Assembly (NCBI RefSeq): GCF_039525805.1
Contig: NZ_BAAAHZ010000013.1
Source: Dietzia natronolimnaea
Lineage (GTDB): Bacteria; Actinomycetota; Actinomycetes; Mycobacteriales; Mycobacteriaceae
Reading direction: 5' to 3' (one strand)
DNA: 64,000 nt
The position numbers were made by a program, and so were the translations under genes. Below are positions 16,192-23,531 of this stretch, in pieces. How positions within the stretch are numbered: position 1 is the stretch's first letter; every line of letters begins with the position of its first letter. The notes below the pieces were generated by a model. That model did not search any database and was not told the DNA's origin. It worked only from the letters and a program-made list of their open reading frames with translations.

Positions 16192-17718
16192 TCAGGAGGG
16201 ACAGGCCACGGAACGGTCGACGGTGGCCGGGTCGGCGAGGAACTCCGTGACGGTCGATCTGGCGCACGCGGAGTGGAGGACCACGCGCGATCCGGGTGCA
16301 CCCCAGGTGAGGACCCGGATGTCGCCGGCCCCTGCGGCCGACAGCATCCCCGCGGTGGGTTCCAGCGCGGCGGCACCGGCCACCGGGTCCGCGATCCCAC
16401 CCATCAGCAGCACGGGCGCGGCGCCAGGTAGTTCCAGCGTGGACTCTCCCGGGACGGGCCAGGTCGAACACGCGGACAGCTGGGCGGCAAGGATCTCCCC
16501 GAAGGGTGCGTCATCCGTCCATTCGGTGGCGAGTTCCGGGACGCGGCTCACCGGCACCCGCCGGGGCAGATCGGAGCACCCCGCGACATAGGGCAGTGAC
16601 GAGCTCGTCAACGCCTCCGCCCGGGCACGCACCGGGGATCCGGGCGAGTCCGCGCCCGGGCCCGCCTCCGCGATGTCGCCGAGGATCACGTCCCCCTCGG
16701 ACGCCTCCGCCGCGGAGGCACCGGACAGGTCGGCGAGGGCGGAGCGGATAACGTCGGACAGGAGGGCGGCGGGCACGCGGGCACCCGGGTCCCGTGCCGC
16801 GTCGAGGGCGCGGGCGACCGCCTCGACCCTCTCGTCCGCGCCGCCCGGCCCGCACTCGGGACGGCTACAGGACGCGGCCCACAGGCGCAGCGCGGCATCG
16901 GAGCCGTCGAGCGCGGACCGCGCCGCGGTCTCCTGCTCTCCGTCCCACGGGGCGGGGGAGTCGAGCACCAGCAGCGACACCCGACCGGGGTGCGTCCCGG
17001 CGTACTCCAGTGCCGTACGCGCGCCCGCCCCCACCGCGAGCACCGCCAGTCCCGGAACATCCCACGACTGCCGGAGCACCTCGAGATCCTCCGCGGCACC
17101 GGCGGCGCCGAAGTCGAGTTCCCGACCGGCGAGCTGATCCGTGCAGGACTGGGCGGTCTGGGCGAGGTCGCCGCGGAGTTCCGGCGAGCCGGGGTCCGTG
17201 CCCCTCTCGGCGAGTCCGTCCAGGGTGCGGCGGGCCGCGGGGGTCAGGCAGGTGCCGGCGGGTCCGGTCCGCCCCTTGTGGTCGACGATCACGACCGGAT
17301 GCGACCCCGTGATCTCGGTTCCGGCCGAGGCGAACCGGATGGCGAGCTCGTCCGCGGGACTGCCGGGGCCGGCCACCACGACGAGGGGAGCCGCGTCGTC
17401 CGGTGTCCCCGCGGTGGTGAGTCTGAGGACCGGTGTGTCCCCGAGCAGGCCGCACTCGACCCGGGCGTCCTGCGGCAGCCCGCGGGTCCCACCGTCCGCG
17501 CAGGGGATCCAGTCGAGCTCGGATCGCGGCGTGACCCAGTCGGGAAGGTCCGGGATCTCGCCCTCCGCGTCGGCTCCGTTCGAGCGACCGGGGCCGTCGC
17601 CCGTGGCCAGCCGCGGTCCGGTGGCGGGCAGGGGAGCACATCCGGTAGCCGCCACGGCCAGGGCGGCGGCGAGGGCCGCGAGCACGGTTCCGGCGGTCCG
17701 GGCGGGTCGGGCGGGTCG
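16192..17718 (-). CDS. alpha/beta-hydrolase lipoprotein, Rv2672-like (5' end lost in assembly gap)
   Basis: About 509 residues are visible; the start codon lies in the adjacent N run. The visible N terminus has a hydrophobic stretch ending in AVAATGCAP, a good lipobox, so the protein should be exported and lipidated. The body resembles secreted actinobacterial tripeptidyl-peptidase-like hydrolases (VVIVDHKGRTGPAGTC, AEDLEVLRQSWDVPGLAVLA). The nucleophile elbow expected as G-x-S-x-G reads VGAGART, so the catalytic serine seems absent. A C-terminal His (VVLHSACARS) and Asp (GGIADPV) remain. It may be a non-catalytic homologue. Gap 13 bases to the glycosyltransferase gene. Confidence 0.7.
   Translation of the reverse strand, partial: RPARPARTAGTVLAALAAALAVAATGCAPLPATGPRLATGDGPGRSNGADAEGEIPDLPDWVTPRSELDWIPCADGGTRGLPQDARVECGLLGDTPVLRLTTAGTPDDAAPLVVVAGPGSPADELAIRFASAGTEITGSHPVVIVDHKGRTGPAGTCLTPAARRTLDGLAERGTDPGSPELRGDLAQTAQSCTDQLAGRELDFGAAGAAEDLEVLRQSWDVPGLAVLAVGAGARTALEYAGTHPGRVSLLVLDSPAPWDGEQETAARSALDGSDAALRLWAASCSRPECGPGGADERVEAVARALDAARDPGARVPAALLSDVIRSALADLSGASAAEASEGDVILGDIAEAGPGADSPGSPVRARAEALTSSSLPYVAGCSDLPRRVPVSRVPELATEWTDDAPFGEILAAQLSACSTWPVPGESTLELPGAAPVLLMGGIADPVAGAAALEPTAGMLSAAGAGDIRVLTWGAPGSRVVLHSACARSTVTEFLADPATVDRSVACPS
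17700..17715 (+). repeat. four G-triplet tract (potential G-quadruplex) at the gap edge
   Basis: GGG-C-GGG-TC-GGG-C-GGG fits a short-loop quadruplex motif and abuts the N run. Such sequence often stops sequencing polymerases and may explain the gap. Confidence 0.5.
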
Positions 17719-17795
17719 NNNNNNNNNNNNNNNNNNNNNNNNNNNNNNNNNNNNNNNNNNNNNNNNNNNNNNNNNNNNNNNNNNNNNNNNNNNNN
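17719..17795. other. assembly gap of 77 unknown bases
   Basis: All bases are N. The missing segment should contain the last few codons of the RibD-domain gene and the start of the hydrolase lipoprotein gene, both on the minus strand. One reading frame runs through the Ns by chance, which produces a false fusion. Confidence 1.
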
Positions 17796-18516
17796 TGTAC
17801 AGACCCCCGCGCGGGCAGGTGAACGCCGAGACCACCCGCATGGGAACCCGGGTGCTGCCGGGGCCGTGGCCGGGGGTGAGTGTGGAGTCGTCGCCCCCGA
17901 CGATGAGTTCCGGCGCCACAGACAGGACGAGATCGTCCACCGCCCCCTCCGAGAGCAGCGTCCCGAGGAGGCGGGGGCCGCCCTCGAAATCCACCTCGCG
18001 GGCGTGGAGGCGGGACGCCAGCGCGCGCACCGCGGCGCCGGTCGGCCCCGGGTCGAGTACGTGCACTCTCACGCCCCGCGCCCGCGCGGCCTCGATGCGC
18101 TGACGACCCACCTCGTGTGCCGCGGCGATCCGGACCCGGTCGTCGGTGCCGGCGCAGAGGTCGATCAGCCGATCGGGTAGCGACCTGGTGAGGACGAGGA
18201 CGGTGGGCGCGGGTCCGGTGCGCCGGTCCGTCCAGACCGGGCTCACCACGGCGGGACCGTAGCGTTCGGCCAACGCCGTCCCGGACCCCACCAGGACGAG
18301 GTCGGCGCGGGCCCGCATGGCGTCGTAGACCAGGCGGTCGGTGGGCGTTCCCAGGCCGCCGCTCCGGCCGTCGACGGTGGTGGTCCCGTCGATGGAGGAG
18401 ATCATGACGGCACGGATCATCGGGGCGCCCGTGGGCTGGTCCGGCTGGAGGGCGGTCCAGATCGCGTCGAGCGAAGCCGGGTCGTCGTCGAGCGCGGGGG
18501 GTCGGGTCGACAGCAC
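17796..18516 (-). CDS. RibD C-terminal-domain family reductase (3' end lost in assembly gap)
   Basis: About 240 residues are visible, and the protein is nearly complete because the conserved end GGLY is already reached. It has the dihydrofolate-reductase-like fold of RibD C-terminal domains: MISSIDGTTTVDGRSGGLG, TDRLVYDAMRARADLVLVG, DFEGGPRLLGTLL. The GTG start follows AAGGAG by 6 bases. Rv2671 (ribG) is the positional orthologue; members reduce pyrimidine or pterin-like substrates in riboflavin or folate metabolism. There is no N-terminal deaminase domain. Its start is divergent from zapE with 50 bases between. Confidence 0.85.
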
Positions 18517-18554
18517 CTGGGGCTCCTTCCGTTCTGACGCCTGTCGCCCCACGA

Positions 18555-18560
18555 TAGGCT
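18555..18560 (+). promoter_or_regulatory. candidate -10 element (TAGGCT) for a leaderless zapE transcript
   Basis: The hexamer ends 6 bases before the zapE ATG, the usual distance from -10 to the transcription start, and no ribosome binding site is present. A leaderless mRNA is the simplest reading. Confidence 0.55.
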
Positions 18561-18566
18561 CTCGGC

Positions 18567-19583
18567 ATGGTCTCTCGCCTCGTTGACGTCACCCCGGTGG
18601 TCCCCGCCGACCAACTCGTGGCACAGATGGTCCCGCCGTCGATGTTCGATGACGTGAGTTTCGAGTCCTACATCCCGGACCCCGCCGAGCCCTCCCAGGC
18701 CGCCGCGGTCAAGGCGTGTCGGGAGTTCGCCGAGGGCGTCGTGACCCGTCGTTCCCCCAAGAAGGGACTGTTCGGGCGTCGACCCAAGTCGGTGGAGGGG
18801 GCGGGGATCTATCTCGACGGCGGGTTCGGTGTGGGCAAGACCCACCTGTTGACCTCGATCTACCACACCTGTCCCGAGCCCAAGGCGTTCGGCACGTTCG
18901 TCGAACTGACCCACGTGGTGGGTGCCCTCGGGTTCAACCGTGCGGTCGAGGAGCTGTCCGGTCACTCGGTGCTGTGCATCGACGAGTTCGAGCTGGACGA
19001 CCCGGGTGACACCATGCTGGTGTCCCGGCTGCTCGCGGAGCTCACCACGGCGGGCGTCAGCGTGGCCGCCACCTCCAACACCCTTCCCGAGCAGCTCGGC
19101 GAGGGGCGGTTCGCGGCCAAGGACTTCATGCGCGAGATCCGCAAGATGTCGGGGATCTTCGAGTCGATCCGAGTCGACGGCCCCGACTACCGTCACCGCA
19201 ATCTTCCTCCGGCGCCGGACCCCATGTCCGAGGCGGAGCTCGAGGCGGACGCCGGCGCGGACCCCGGGGCGACACTGGACGACTTCGACGCGCTGTGCGG
19301 GCACCTGGCCACCCTCCACCCGTCCAAGTACAACCGCCTCGTCGACGGGGTGACCAGGGTGTGCCTGCGCGACGTCGCTCCGTTGCCGGACCAGGCCATC
19401 GCACTGCGGCTGGTCGTCCTGGCAGACCGCCTGTACGACGCCGGGATCCCCGTCCGCAACTCGGGGGAGAAGCTCGACGCGATCTTCACGGAGGAGATGA
19501 TCGCGGGCGGCTACCGGAAGAAGTACCTGCGGGCCACGTCCCGGCTCCTCGCGCTGTCGCGTTTCGAGACGGTCGGCGGCTGA
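18567..19583 (+). CDS. zapE: cell division protein ZapE / AFG1-like ATPase
   Basis: This 338-residue P-loop ATPase has Walker A GGFGVGKTH (K91), Walker B VLCIDEFELDD near residue 135, and the family block FMREIRKMSGIFESIRVDG. ZapE in Escherichia coli associates with the Z ring; mitochondrial AFG1/LACE1 handles misfolded respiratory proteins. The orthologue is Rv2670. The C-terminal third contains an acidic linker (AELEADAGADPGA) absent from short homologues. ATG 18567 is supported by a -10 element six bases upstream. It ends 4 bases before the convergent acetyltransferase gene. Confidence 0.9.
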   Translation: MVSRLVDVTPVVPADQLVAQMVPPSMFDDVSFESYIPDPAEPSQAAAVKACREFAEGVVTRRSPKKGLFGRRPKSVEGAGIYLDGGFGVGKTHLLTSIYHTCPEPKAFGTFVELTHVVGALGFNRAVEELSGHSVLCIDEFELDDPGDTMLVSRLLAELTTAGVSVAATSNTLPEQLGEGRFAAKDFMREIRKMSGIFESIRVDGPDYRHRNLPPAPDPMSEAELEADAGADPGATLDDFDALCGHLATLHPSKYNRLVDGVTRVCLRDVAPLPDQAIALRLVVLADRLYDAGIPVRNSGEKLDAIFTEEMIAGGYRKKYLRATSRLLALSRFETVGG

Positions 19584-19587
19584 ACGT

Positions 19588-20157
19588 TCAGTCCTGACCC
19601 GGGGCCCTCCCACCGAGCTCCCTCTCGTAGACGACGTCGGTGTTGGACACGCCGCCCACGTCGAACGTGCGCGTTCCCCGTTCGGCGAACCCCTGCCTGG
19701 CGTAGAACCGGCGTGCCCTGGTGTTGGCCACGTTGGTGGCGAGCCACAGACTTCGCGCGCCCCTCCCGGCACACCTCCGGACGACGTCGTCGAGAACCAG
19801 GGCCGCGATGCCCGAACCGTGGTGGCCGGGGTCGACGTACAGCTTGCTGATCCCGACGGTGGGTCGGTGGAGGATCTGATCGGCGCAGGCCGGGTCCATC
19901 TCGATCCCGTCCACGAGGAGGGCGTATGCGGCGAGTCGCCCACCCGGCGTCCTGGCCGTGAGGAGTTCGTGCCCGGGGGTGACCAGATGGACACTCAGCG
20001 CGCCGGTGGAGAGATGCCGGGCGATGAAGGCGTCGATCGAGTCCCGGGGGAGATCCGGGGGACACGCCAGCGGGAACGTCCGGGCTGCCAGCGCGGCAAT
20101 CGGGCCGAGATCTGCCGCGACTGCGGGTCCGACGGTGGGTTCGACGCTGGCGATCAC
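19588..20157 (-). CDS. GNAT-family N-acetyltransferase
   Basis: This 189-residue protein has the GNAT acetyl-CoA motif A region ISKLYVDPGHHGSGIAALVLDD (V-x-P-x-x-x-G-x-G/A) and the motif B segment NVANTRARRFYARQGFAERG. The N terminus carries LAARTFPLACPPDLP, as in several actinobacterial homologues. Its substrate is unknown. ATG MIASVEPTVG is the first start in frame. Rv2669 occupies the equivalent position in M. tuberculosis. Confidence 0.85.
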   Translation of the reverse strand: MIASVEPTVGPAVAADLGPIAALAARTFPLACPPDLPRDSIDAFIARHLSTGALSVHLVTPGHELLTARTPGGRLAAYALLVDGIEMDPACADQILHRPTVGISKLYVDPGHHGSGIAALVLDDVVRRCAGRGARSLWLATNVANTRARRFYARQGFAERGTRTFDVGGVSNTDVVYERELGGRAPGQD

Positions 20158-20183
20158 CCCGTGAGACTAGCGGGGCGCGGGGA

Positions 20184-20414
20184 TCAGGAATGCAGGTGCA
20201 GGTTCTCGGTCCCACCCACCCCGGACATCACCAGCCGTTCCGAGTCGTCCCCGCCTCCGAGGACCATCGTGACCTCGTAGGTGTCCGTGGCCGTGCGGCG
20301 CAGATCGACCAGGATGCCCGTCGTGTGGCGGAGGTCGACGACCCGCCCCCGGACGTCCTCCAGAGCTATCGAGTCGACCGTCGTGGTGTGTGGAAGCCTG
20401 TGCGCGGTAGACAT
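20184..20414 (-). CDS. small hypothetical protein (76 residues)
   Basis: The frame starts at ATG MSTAHRLPHTT and ends HLHS. It looks like a small beta-strand-rich protein (VVDLRHTTGILVDLRRTATDTYEVTMVL) without membrane segment or known motif. An upstream ATG at 20441 would add nine residues. It lies between the acetyltransferase and the tRNA terminator on the same strand. I do not recognise the family. Confidence 0.5.
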   Translation of the reverse strand: MSTAHRLPHTTTVDSIALEDVRGRVVDLRHTTGILVDLRRTATDTYEVTMVLGGGDDSERLVMSGVGGTENLHLHS

Positions 20415-20493
20415 ACCCCGATGATGAGTGATCCTCATCACATGGTGGGCACGAGGCGGTACTGAACCGGGAGCGATCCCGCCGAAATGCACG

Positions 20494-20518
20494 ACGCCCC
20501 GGCGGTGAGCCGGGGCGT
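20494..20518 (-). terminator. hairpin ending the tRNA operon
   Basis: ACGCCCCGGC and GCCGGGGCGT form a perfect 10-bp stem with a 5-base loop, 7 bases after the tRNA-Val(GAC) CCA end on the minus strand. It is not followed by a real U tract. Confidence 0.75.
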
Positions 20519-20524
20519 GTGTCG

Positions 20525-20599
20525 TGGTGCGCGATACTGGGATTGAACCAGTGACCTCTTCCGTGTCAGGGAAGCGCTCTCCCGCTGAGCTAATCGCGC
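20525..20599 (-). tRNA. tRNA-Val (GAC)
   Basis: The cloverleaf reads GCGCGAT at the acceptor 5' end pairing with ATCGCGC, followed by A and an encoded CCA. The anticodon arm is CTTCC-CTGACAC-GGAAG, giving anticodon GAC. The T arm carries GGTTCAATCC. It is the last of three tRNA genes on the minus strand. Confidence 0.95.
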
Positions 20600-20627
20600 G
20601 GGATTCACCGACCGGATCTCTCCGGCG

Positions 20628-20701
20628 TGGAGGTGGAGACGGGAATCGAACCCGTGTTGACGGCTTTGCAGGCCGCTGCCTCACCACTCGGCCACTCCAC
20701 C
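20628..20701 (-). tRNA. tRNA-Cys (GCA)
   Basis: The acceptor stem GGTGGAG/CTCCACC, discriminator U and an encoded CCA are present. The anticodon loop is CTGCAAA, giving anticodon GCA. The T arm has GGGTTCGATTCC. Length 74 bases including CCA. Confidence 0.95.
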
Positions 20702-20749
20702 GAAAAGGTATCGAGCCCGGTGAGGACTCCTGGCTCCTCGATCCCTCCG

Positions 20750-20822
20750 AGCGGATGACGGGATTCGAACCCGCGACCCTCACCTTGGCAAGGTGATGCG
20801 CTACCAGCTGCGCCACATCCGC
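20750..20822 (-). tRNA. tRNA-Gly (GCC)
   Basis: The acceptor stem GCGGATG/CATCCGC carries discriminator U without an encoded CCA. The anticodon stem CACCT/AGGTG encloses loop TTGCCAA with anticodon GCC. First of three co-directional tRNA genes. Confidence 0.95.
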
Positions 20823-20865
20823 ACTGCTCCCCGGCTCGCTGTTGCTCACCGCGTTGCGAGAATGA

Positions 20866-20895
20866 ACATTAGCCGAACCCGATCTTGGAACACAA
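20866..20895 (-). promoter_or_regulatory. promoter of the Gly-Cys-Val tRNA operon (TTGTGT-N18-TAATGT)
   Basis: On the minus strand TTGTGT (20895-20890) and TAATGT (20871-20866) are 18 bases apart and lie 44 bases before tRNA-Gly, in locally AT-rich sequence. This is the best sigma-A-like promoter in the window. Confidence 0.65.
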
Positions 20896-21004
20896 ATCGG
20901 GGGTCGGAAATGCTCTCCACCTGCCCAGATGGTGCTGATTGGGGACTGCGGGAACCGCCGTGGTGGACCGGAGCATCGGGCCGGGGGCGGCCGCCGACCC
21001 CGAA

Positions 21005-21033
21005 TTGGGTCCCGCCGCCGGACTTGCTACAGT
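21005..21033 (+). promoter_or_regulatory. promoter of tRNA-Val(CAC) (TTGGGT-N17-TACAGT)
   Basis: A -35-like TTGGGT and a -10-like TACAGT are separated by 17 bases. The -10 lies 34 bases before the tRNA gene. Confidence 0.6.
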
Positions 21034-21067
21034 GTTCCGGTGCCGACGCGAGTACGGCGGCGCATCA

Positions 21068-21139
21068 GGTCCTATAGCTCAGTGGAAGAGCGCTCCGTTC
21101 ACACCGGAGAGGTCACTGGTTCGAACCCAGTTAGGACCA
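21068..21139 (+). tRNA. tRNA-Val (CAC)
   Basis: The acceptor stem GGTCCTA/TAGGACC carries discriminator A and no encoded CCA. The anticodon stem CTCCG/CGGAG holds loop TTCACAC with anticodon CAC. The T arm is CTGGTTCGAACCCAG. It lies immediately before the mau-type locus. Confidence 0.95.
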
Positions 21140-21147
21140 CCGCCCGT

Positions 21148-21180
21148 TCAGCCCCTGTCTCCCCGTGAGGCAGGGGCTGA
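21148..21180 (+). terminator. hairpin after tRNA-Val(CAC)
   Basis: TCAGCCCCTG and CAGGGGCTGA form a perfect 10-bp stem around a 13-base loop, starting 8 bases after the tRNA. No U tract follows. It separates the tRNA from the mau-type operon. Confidence 0.7.
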
Positions 21181-21319
21181 CTCCGTTCAGGCCCCTCGCC
21201 GGCGCTCGGGCCCCGGCGGCCAGATGGGCCGGCTGTCTCCCCAGGGCTCTACAGATGGAATGCCCTCGCGCTGCGTGGTTCCGTCCGCCGCGTGTGATCT
21301 CGACAATTGTGAAGCATTA

Positions 21320-21353
21320 GAAACAACTGAGCACTCCCACCGAAACGACTGAG
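21320..21353 (+). promoter_or_regulatory. 12-base direct repeat, probable operator of the mau-type operon
   Basis: GAAACAACTGAG (21320-21331) and GAAACGACTGAG (21342-21353) match at 11 of 12 positions and are 22 bp apart, two helical turns. The downstream copy would overlap the -35 region of the candidate promoter at 21368. This geometry is typical of activator sites. No regulator gene is adjacent. Confidence 0.5.
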
Positions 21354-21367
21354 TAACACACCCGCCA

Positions 21368-21373
21368 TAGCGT
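21368..21373 (+). promoter_or_regulatory. candidate -10 element (TAGCGT) of the mau-type operon
   Basis: A TAnnnT hexamer lies 56 bases before the mauE start, at the edge of an unusually AT-rich stretch (21300-21370). The rest of the 290-base region after the tRNA shows only the terminator and the direct repeat. Confidence 0.4.
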
Positions 21374-21429
21374 CCGTGACGTGCCACGACATCGGATCGT
21401 GGACGTCGCACACGCTGGGAGGAACAGAC

Positions 21430-22005
21430 ATGACGGGGATGCTCGCCACGTCCGTCATCGGGATCGCACTGCTCGTCGCCGGACTGAGCAAACTGCGCGA
21501 TATCGGTGCCCACGCCCGAGTGGTAGTCGGGTACAAGATCCTTCCCGACCCCCTGGCGGTGAAGGTGGGGCGCGTCCTGCCGTTCCTCGAGATCCTGCTC
21601 GGGGCCGCGCTTCTCGGACGAGTGGGCCTCGACGCCGTGGCGTGGGGGGTGGCGGCCCTCTTCGGCGTCTACGCAGCCGGATTGGCGGTCAACCTGCTCC
21701 GAGGGCGCACGGAGTTGGACTGCGGATGTTTCGCCTTCGGCGGGCACGACGCTCCCAGCATCGGGTGGTGGCACGTGACCCGGGCACTCGGGTTCGCCGC
21801 CGCCGCTGTGGCCTGCCTGTACCTGCCCGGGCCGCGATCTCTCCCCGAGGCCTCGACGGGCCTCGTCTTGGCCGGACTCACGGTCGCGCTCGCCTTCGGT
21901 GTCCGTGCGGTGGCCTCGACGCTGACGCTCGGTCGCATCAGGGTCGACGACTACCTGCGACCTGCCCGCGATGAGCTCAGGCGGCGCCATTCCGCCGCCG
22001 TCTAG
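21430..22005 (+). CDS. mauE: methylamine utilization protein MauE
   Basis: This 191-residue membrane protein has about four to five hydrophobic helices and the MauE signature NLLRGRTELDCGC (C98, C100). In Paracoccus, MauE and MauD are needed to export or fold the disulfide-rich light chain of methylamine dehydrogenase; MauE is thought to act like a DsbB/DoxX-type membrane redox partner. ATG 21430 is chosen because GGGAGGAA precedes it; a longer frame starting 54 bases earlier lacks a ribosome site. First gene of the operon; mauD begins 111 bases downstream. Confidence 0.88.
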   Translation: MTGMLATSVIGIALLVAGLSKLRDIGAHARVVVGYKILPDPLAVKVGRVLPFLEILLGAALLGRVGLDAVAWGVAALFGVYAAGLAVNLLRGRTELDCGCFAFGGHDAPSIGWWHVTRALGFAAAAVACLYLPGPRSLPEASTGLVLAGLTVALAFGVRAVASTLTLGRIRVDDYLRPARDELRRRHSAAV

Positions 22006-22116
22006 ACCGCGGTCACCCGCGCTGTGGTGACGGCACCCCTCTCCTCCACCTCCCGTACGCCCGCACGCCCCGGTCGGGCATCACCCGACCGCTCTTTCCC
22101 GAACAGGAGTACTCCC

Positions 22117-22725
22117 ATGTCCGCTTTCGTCCTCACGCTGCTCGTCGTCCTCGTCCTGGTCGACATCATCCTGGTCCTGATGATCCTGGGGTTGGCCCGT
22201 GAACTGGGTCGGGTCCAGGTCCGACTCGGCCCGCTCGGGGCCCGTGTGCTCGAGTCGGGCCCTGCGGTCGGCGACACCGGCCCGTCTTTCGCGGGCCTGG
22301 TCGACCACATGGGTAGGACCACCGCTGTCGCCGGCGAGCGCCCGAGGCCCCAGCTGCTGATGTTCACGGGCCCGAAGTGCTCGACCTGCAAGGCGTTGCT
22401 CCCCGGAATCAAGGCCATGGCCAAGGCCGAGCGCGACCTCGACGTGGTGCTGATCTCCGACGGCACGGAAGAGGAGCACCGCGAGTTCCTGGCCGGTGCC
22501 GGGATCGGTGCCGAACTGTCCTACCTGGACGCCCGCGAGGTGGGAATCGCGTACCAGGTCGGGACCACTCCGTACGGGATCCTCCTGGACACCGACGGGT
22601 CGATCGCCGCCAAGGGTCTGTGCAACAACATGCAGCACGTCGAGAGTCTTCTCAACGCGCTGGAGTCGGGCACGCCGACGATCCAGCACCTCTACGCCGG
22701 TATCGGCGTCCCCACCGCCTCGTGA
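22117..22725 (+). CDS. mauD: thioredoxin-like methylamine utilization protein MauD
   Basis: This 202-residue protein has one N-terminal membrane helix (residues 3-27) followed by a short stalk and a thioredoxin-fold domain facing outward. The redox motif is CSTC (C88, C91) in MFTGPKCSTCKALLP, and the cis-proline loop is TTPYGILLD. MauD proteins act on disulfides of the MauA light chain; the fourteen-cysteine MauA precursor encoded next is its natural client. ATG 22117 follows CAGGAG. The 111-base gap after mauE holds no ORF that I can support. Confidence 0.88.
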   Translation: MSAFVLTLLVVLVLVDIILVLMILGLARELGRVQVRLGPLGARVLESGPAVGDTGPSFAGLVDHMGRTTAVAGERPRPQLLMFTGPKCSTCKALLPGIKAMAKAERDLDVVLISDGTEEEHREFLAGAGIGAELSYLDAREVGIAYQVGTTPYGILLDTDGSIAAKGLCNNMQHVESLLNALESGTPTIQHLYAGIGVPTAS

Positions 22726-22795
22726 GCGCACCGCGGTGCTCCTCACCGCGGTCCGCGCACGATCCCTCCACCCCCTGCAAGGAAAGGAACACCTC

Positions 22796-23509
22796 GTGGC
22801 TCATATCGATGACTCCGACCAACGCCGCCTGACAGAGCACGCCGAATGGCTGTCCGGCGGGGGAGGGAGTTCGCTCAGCAAGGTCTCCCGGCACCTGTCG
22901 GAACGCACGTCCCGCCGCTCGGTCCTCTCGAAGATGGCCAAATGGACCATGGGCCTGTCGGGAGTGGCCGTGGTGGGCGCCCTGCCGGTCACCCGCGACC
23001 CCCAGGCCCTCGCCCAGCAACCCCCCGCGTCCGGGGCCACGACGCCGCCCGCCGCACAGAATGCGGTGACCCCGTTCGGGGCCGGTGACGACCTCCTGCC
23101 CACGTACGACGGCAAGGATCCCACCGAGTGCAACTACTGGCGCTGGTGCAACATGGACGGCCGGCCCTGCCCCTCCTGTGCGGGCGGCGGAGTCTCGACC
23201 TGCGCACCCGGATCCAAGCCGGGAGCGGAGTACTGGGTGGGGTGCTGCACCCACCCCGAGAACGGCAAGACCTACCTGATCGCCTACTACGACTGTTGTG
23301 GCGCCCCGCGGTGCTCCACCAAATACTGCGGCGAACCGGACGCCCAGGCCGTCATGTACAACCCGGTCTCCGGGAGTTTCGACCAGGAGATCATCTGGTG
23401 CGTCTCGGACGAGTCCCAGTCGTACACGTGCACGCTCGCCCCGATCATCGGCGAGGACTGCCAGACCAACCACGCCACCCGCCCGCGCGTCGGCGCGGGC
23501 TCCCGCTAG
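22796..23509 (+). CDS. mauA: amine dehydrogenase light chain MauA, precursor of the TTQ subunit
   Basis: This 237-residue precursor has a long leader with twin arginines (SRRSVLSK, R40-R41) and hydrophobic core, indicating folded export by Tat. The mature region matches methylamine dehydrogenase small subunit: CNYWRWCNMDG, YWVGCC, LIAYYDCCG, EIIWCVS. The two tryptophans that form tryptophan tryptophylquinone in Paracoccus (W57, W108) correspond to W147 and W201; the active-site aspartates D32 and D76 correspond to D121 and D166. The mature part has 14 cysteines against the 12 I recall for Paracoccus. GTG 22796 follows GGAAAGGA. Substrate may be methylamine or another primary amine. Confidence 0.92.
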   Translation: MAHIDDSDQRRLTEHAEWLSGGGGSSLSKVSRHLSERTSRRSVLSKMAKWTMGLSGVAVVGALPVTRDPQALAQQPPASGATTPPAAQNAVTPFGAGDDLLPTYDGKDPTECNYWRWCNMDGRPCPSCAGGGVSTCAPGSKPGAEYWVGCCTHPENGKTYLIAYYDCCGAPRCSTKYCGEPDAQAVMYNPVSGSFDQEIIWCVSDESQSYTCTLAPIIGEDCQTNHATRPRVGAGSR

Positions 23510-23531
23510 AAGGGCCGAGAGGACCACTCAG

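Noticed and set aside
16192..18552. A single 786-codon frame joining the RibD-domain protein and the hydrolase lipoprotein
   Set aside because: It runs through 77 unknown bases; each half matches a separate mycobacterial gene and the second half carries its own signal peptide.
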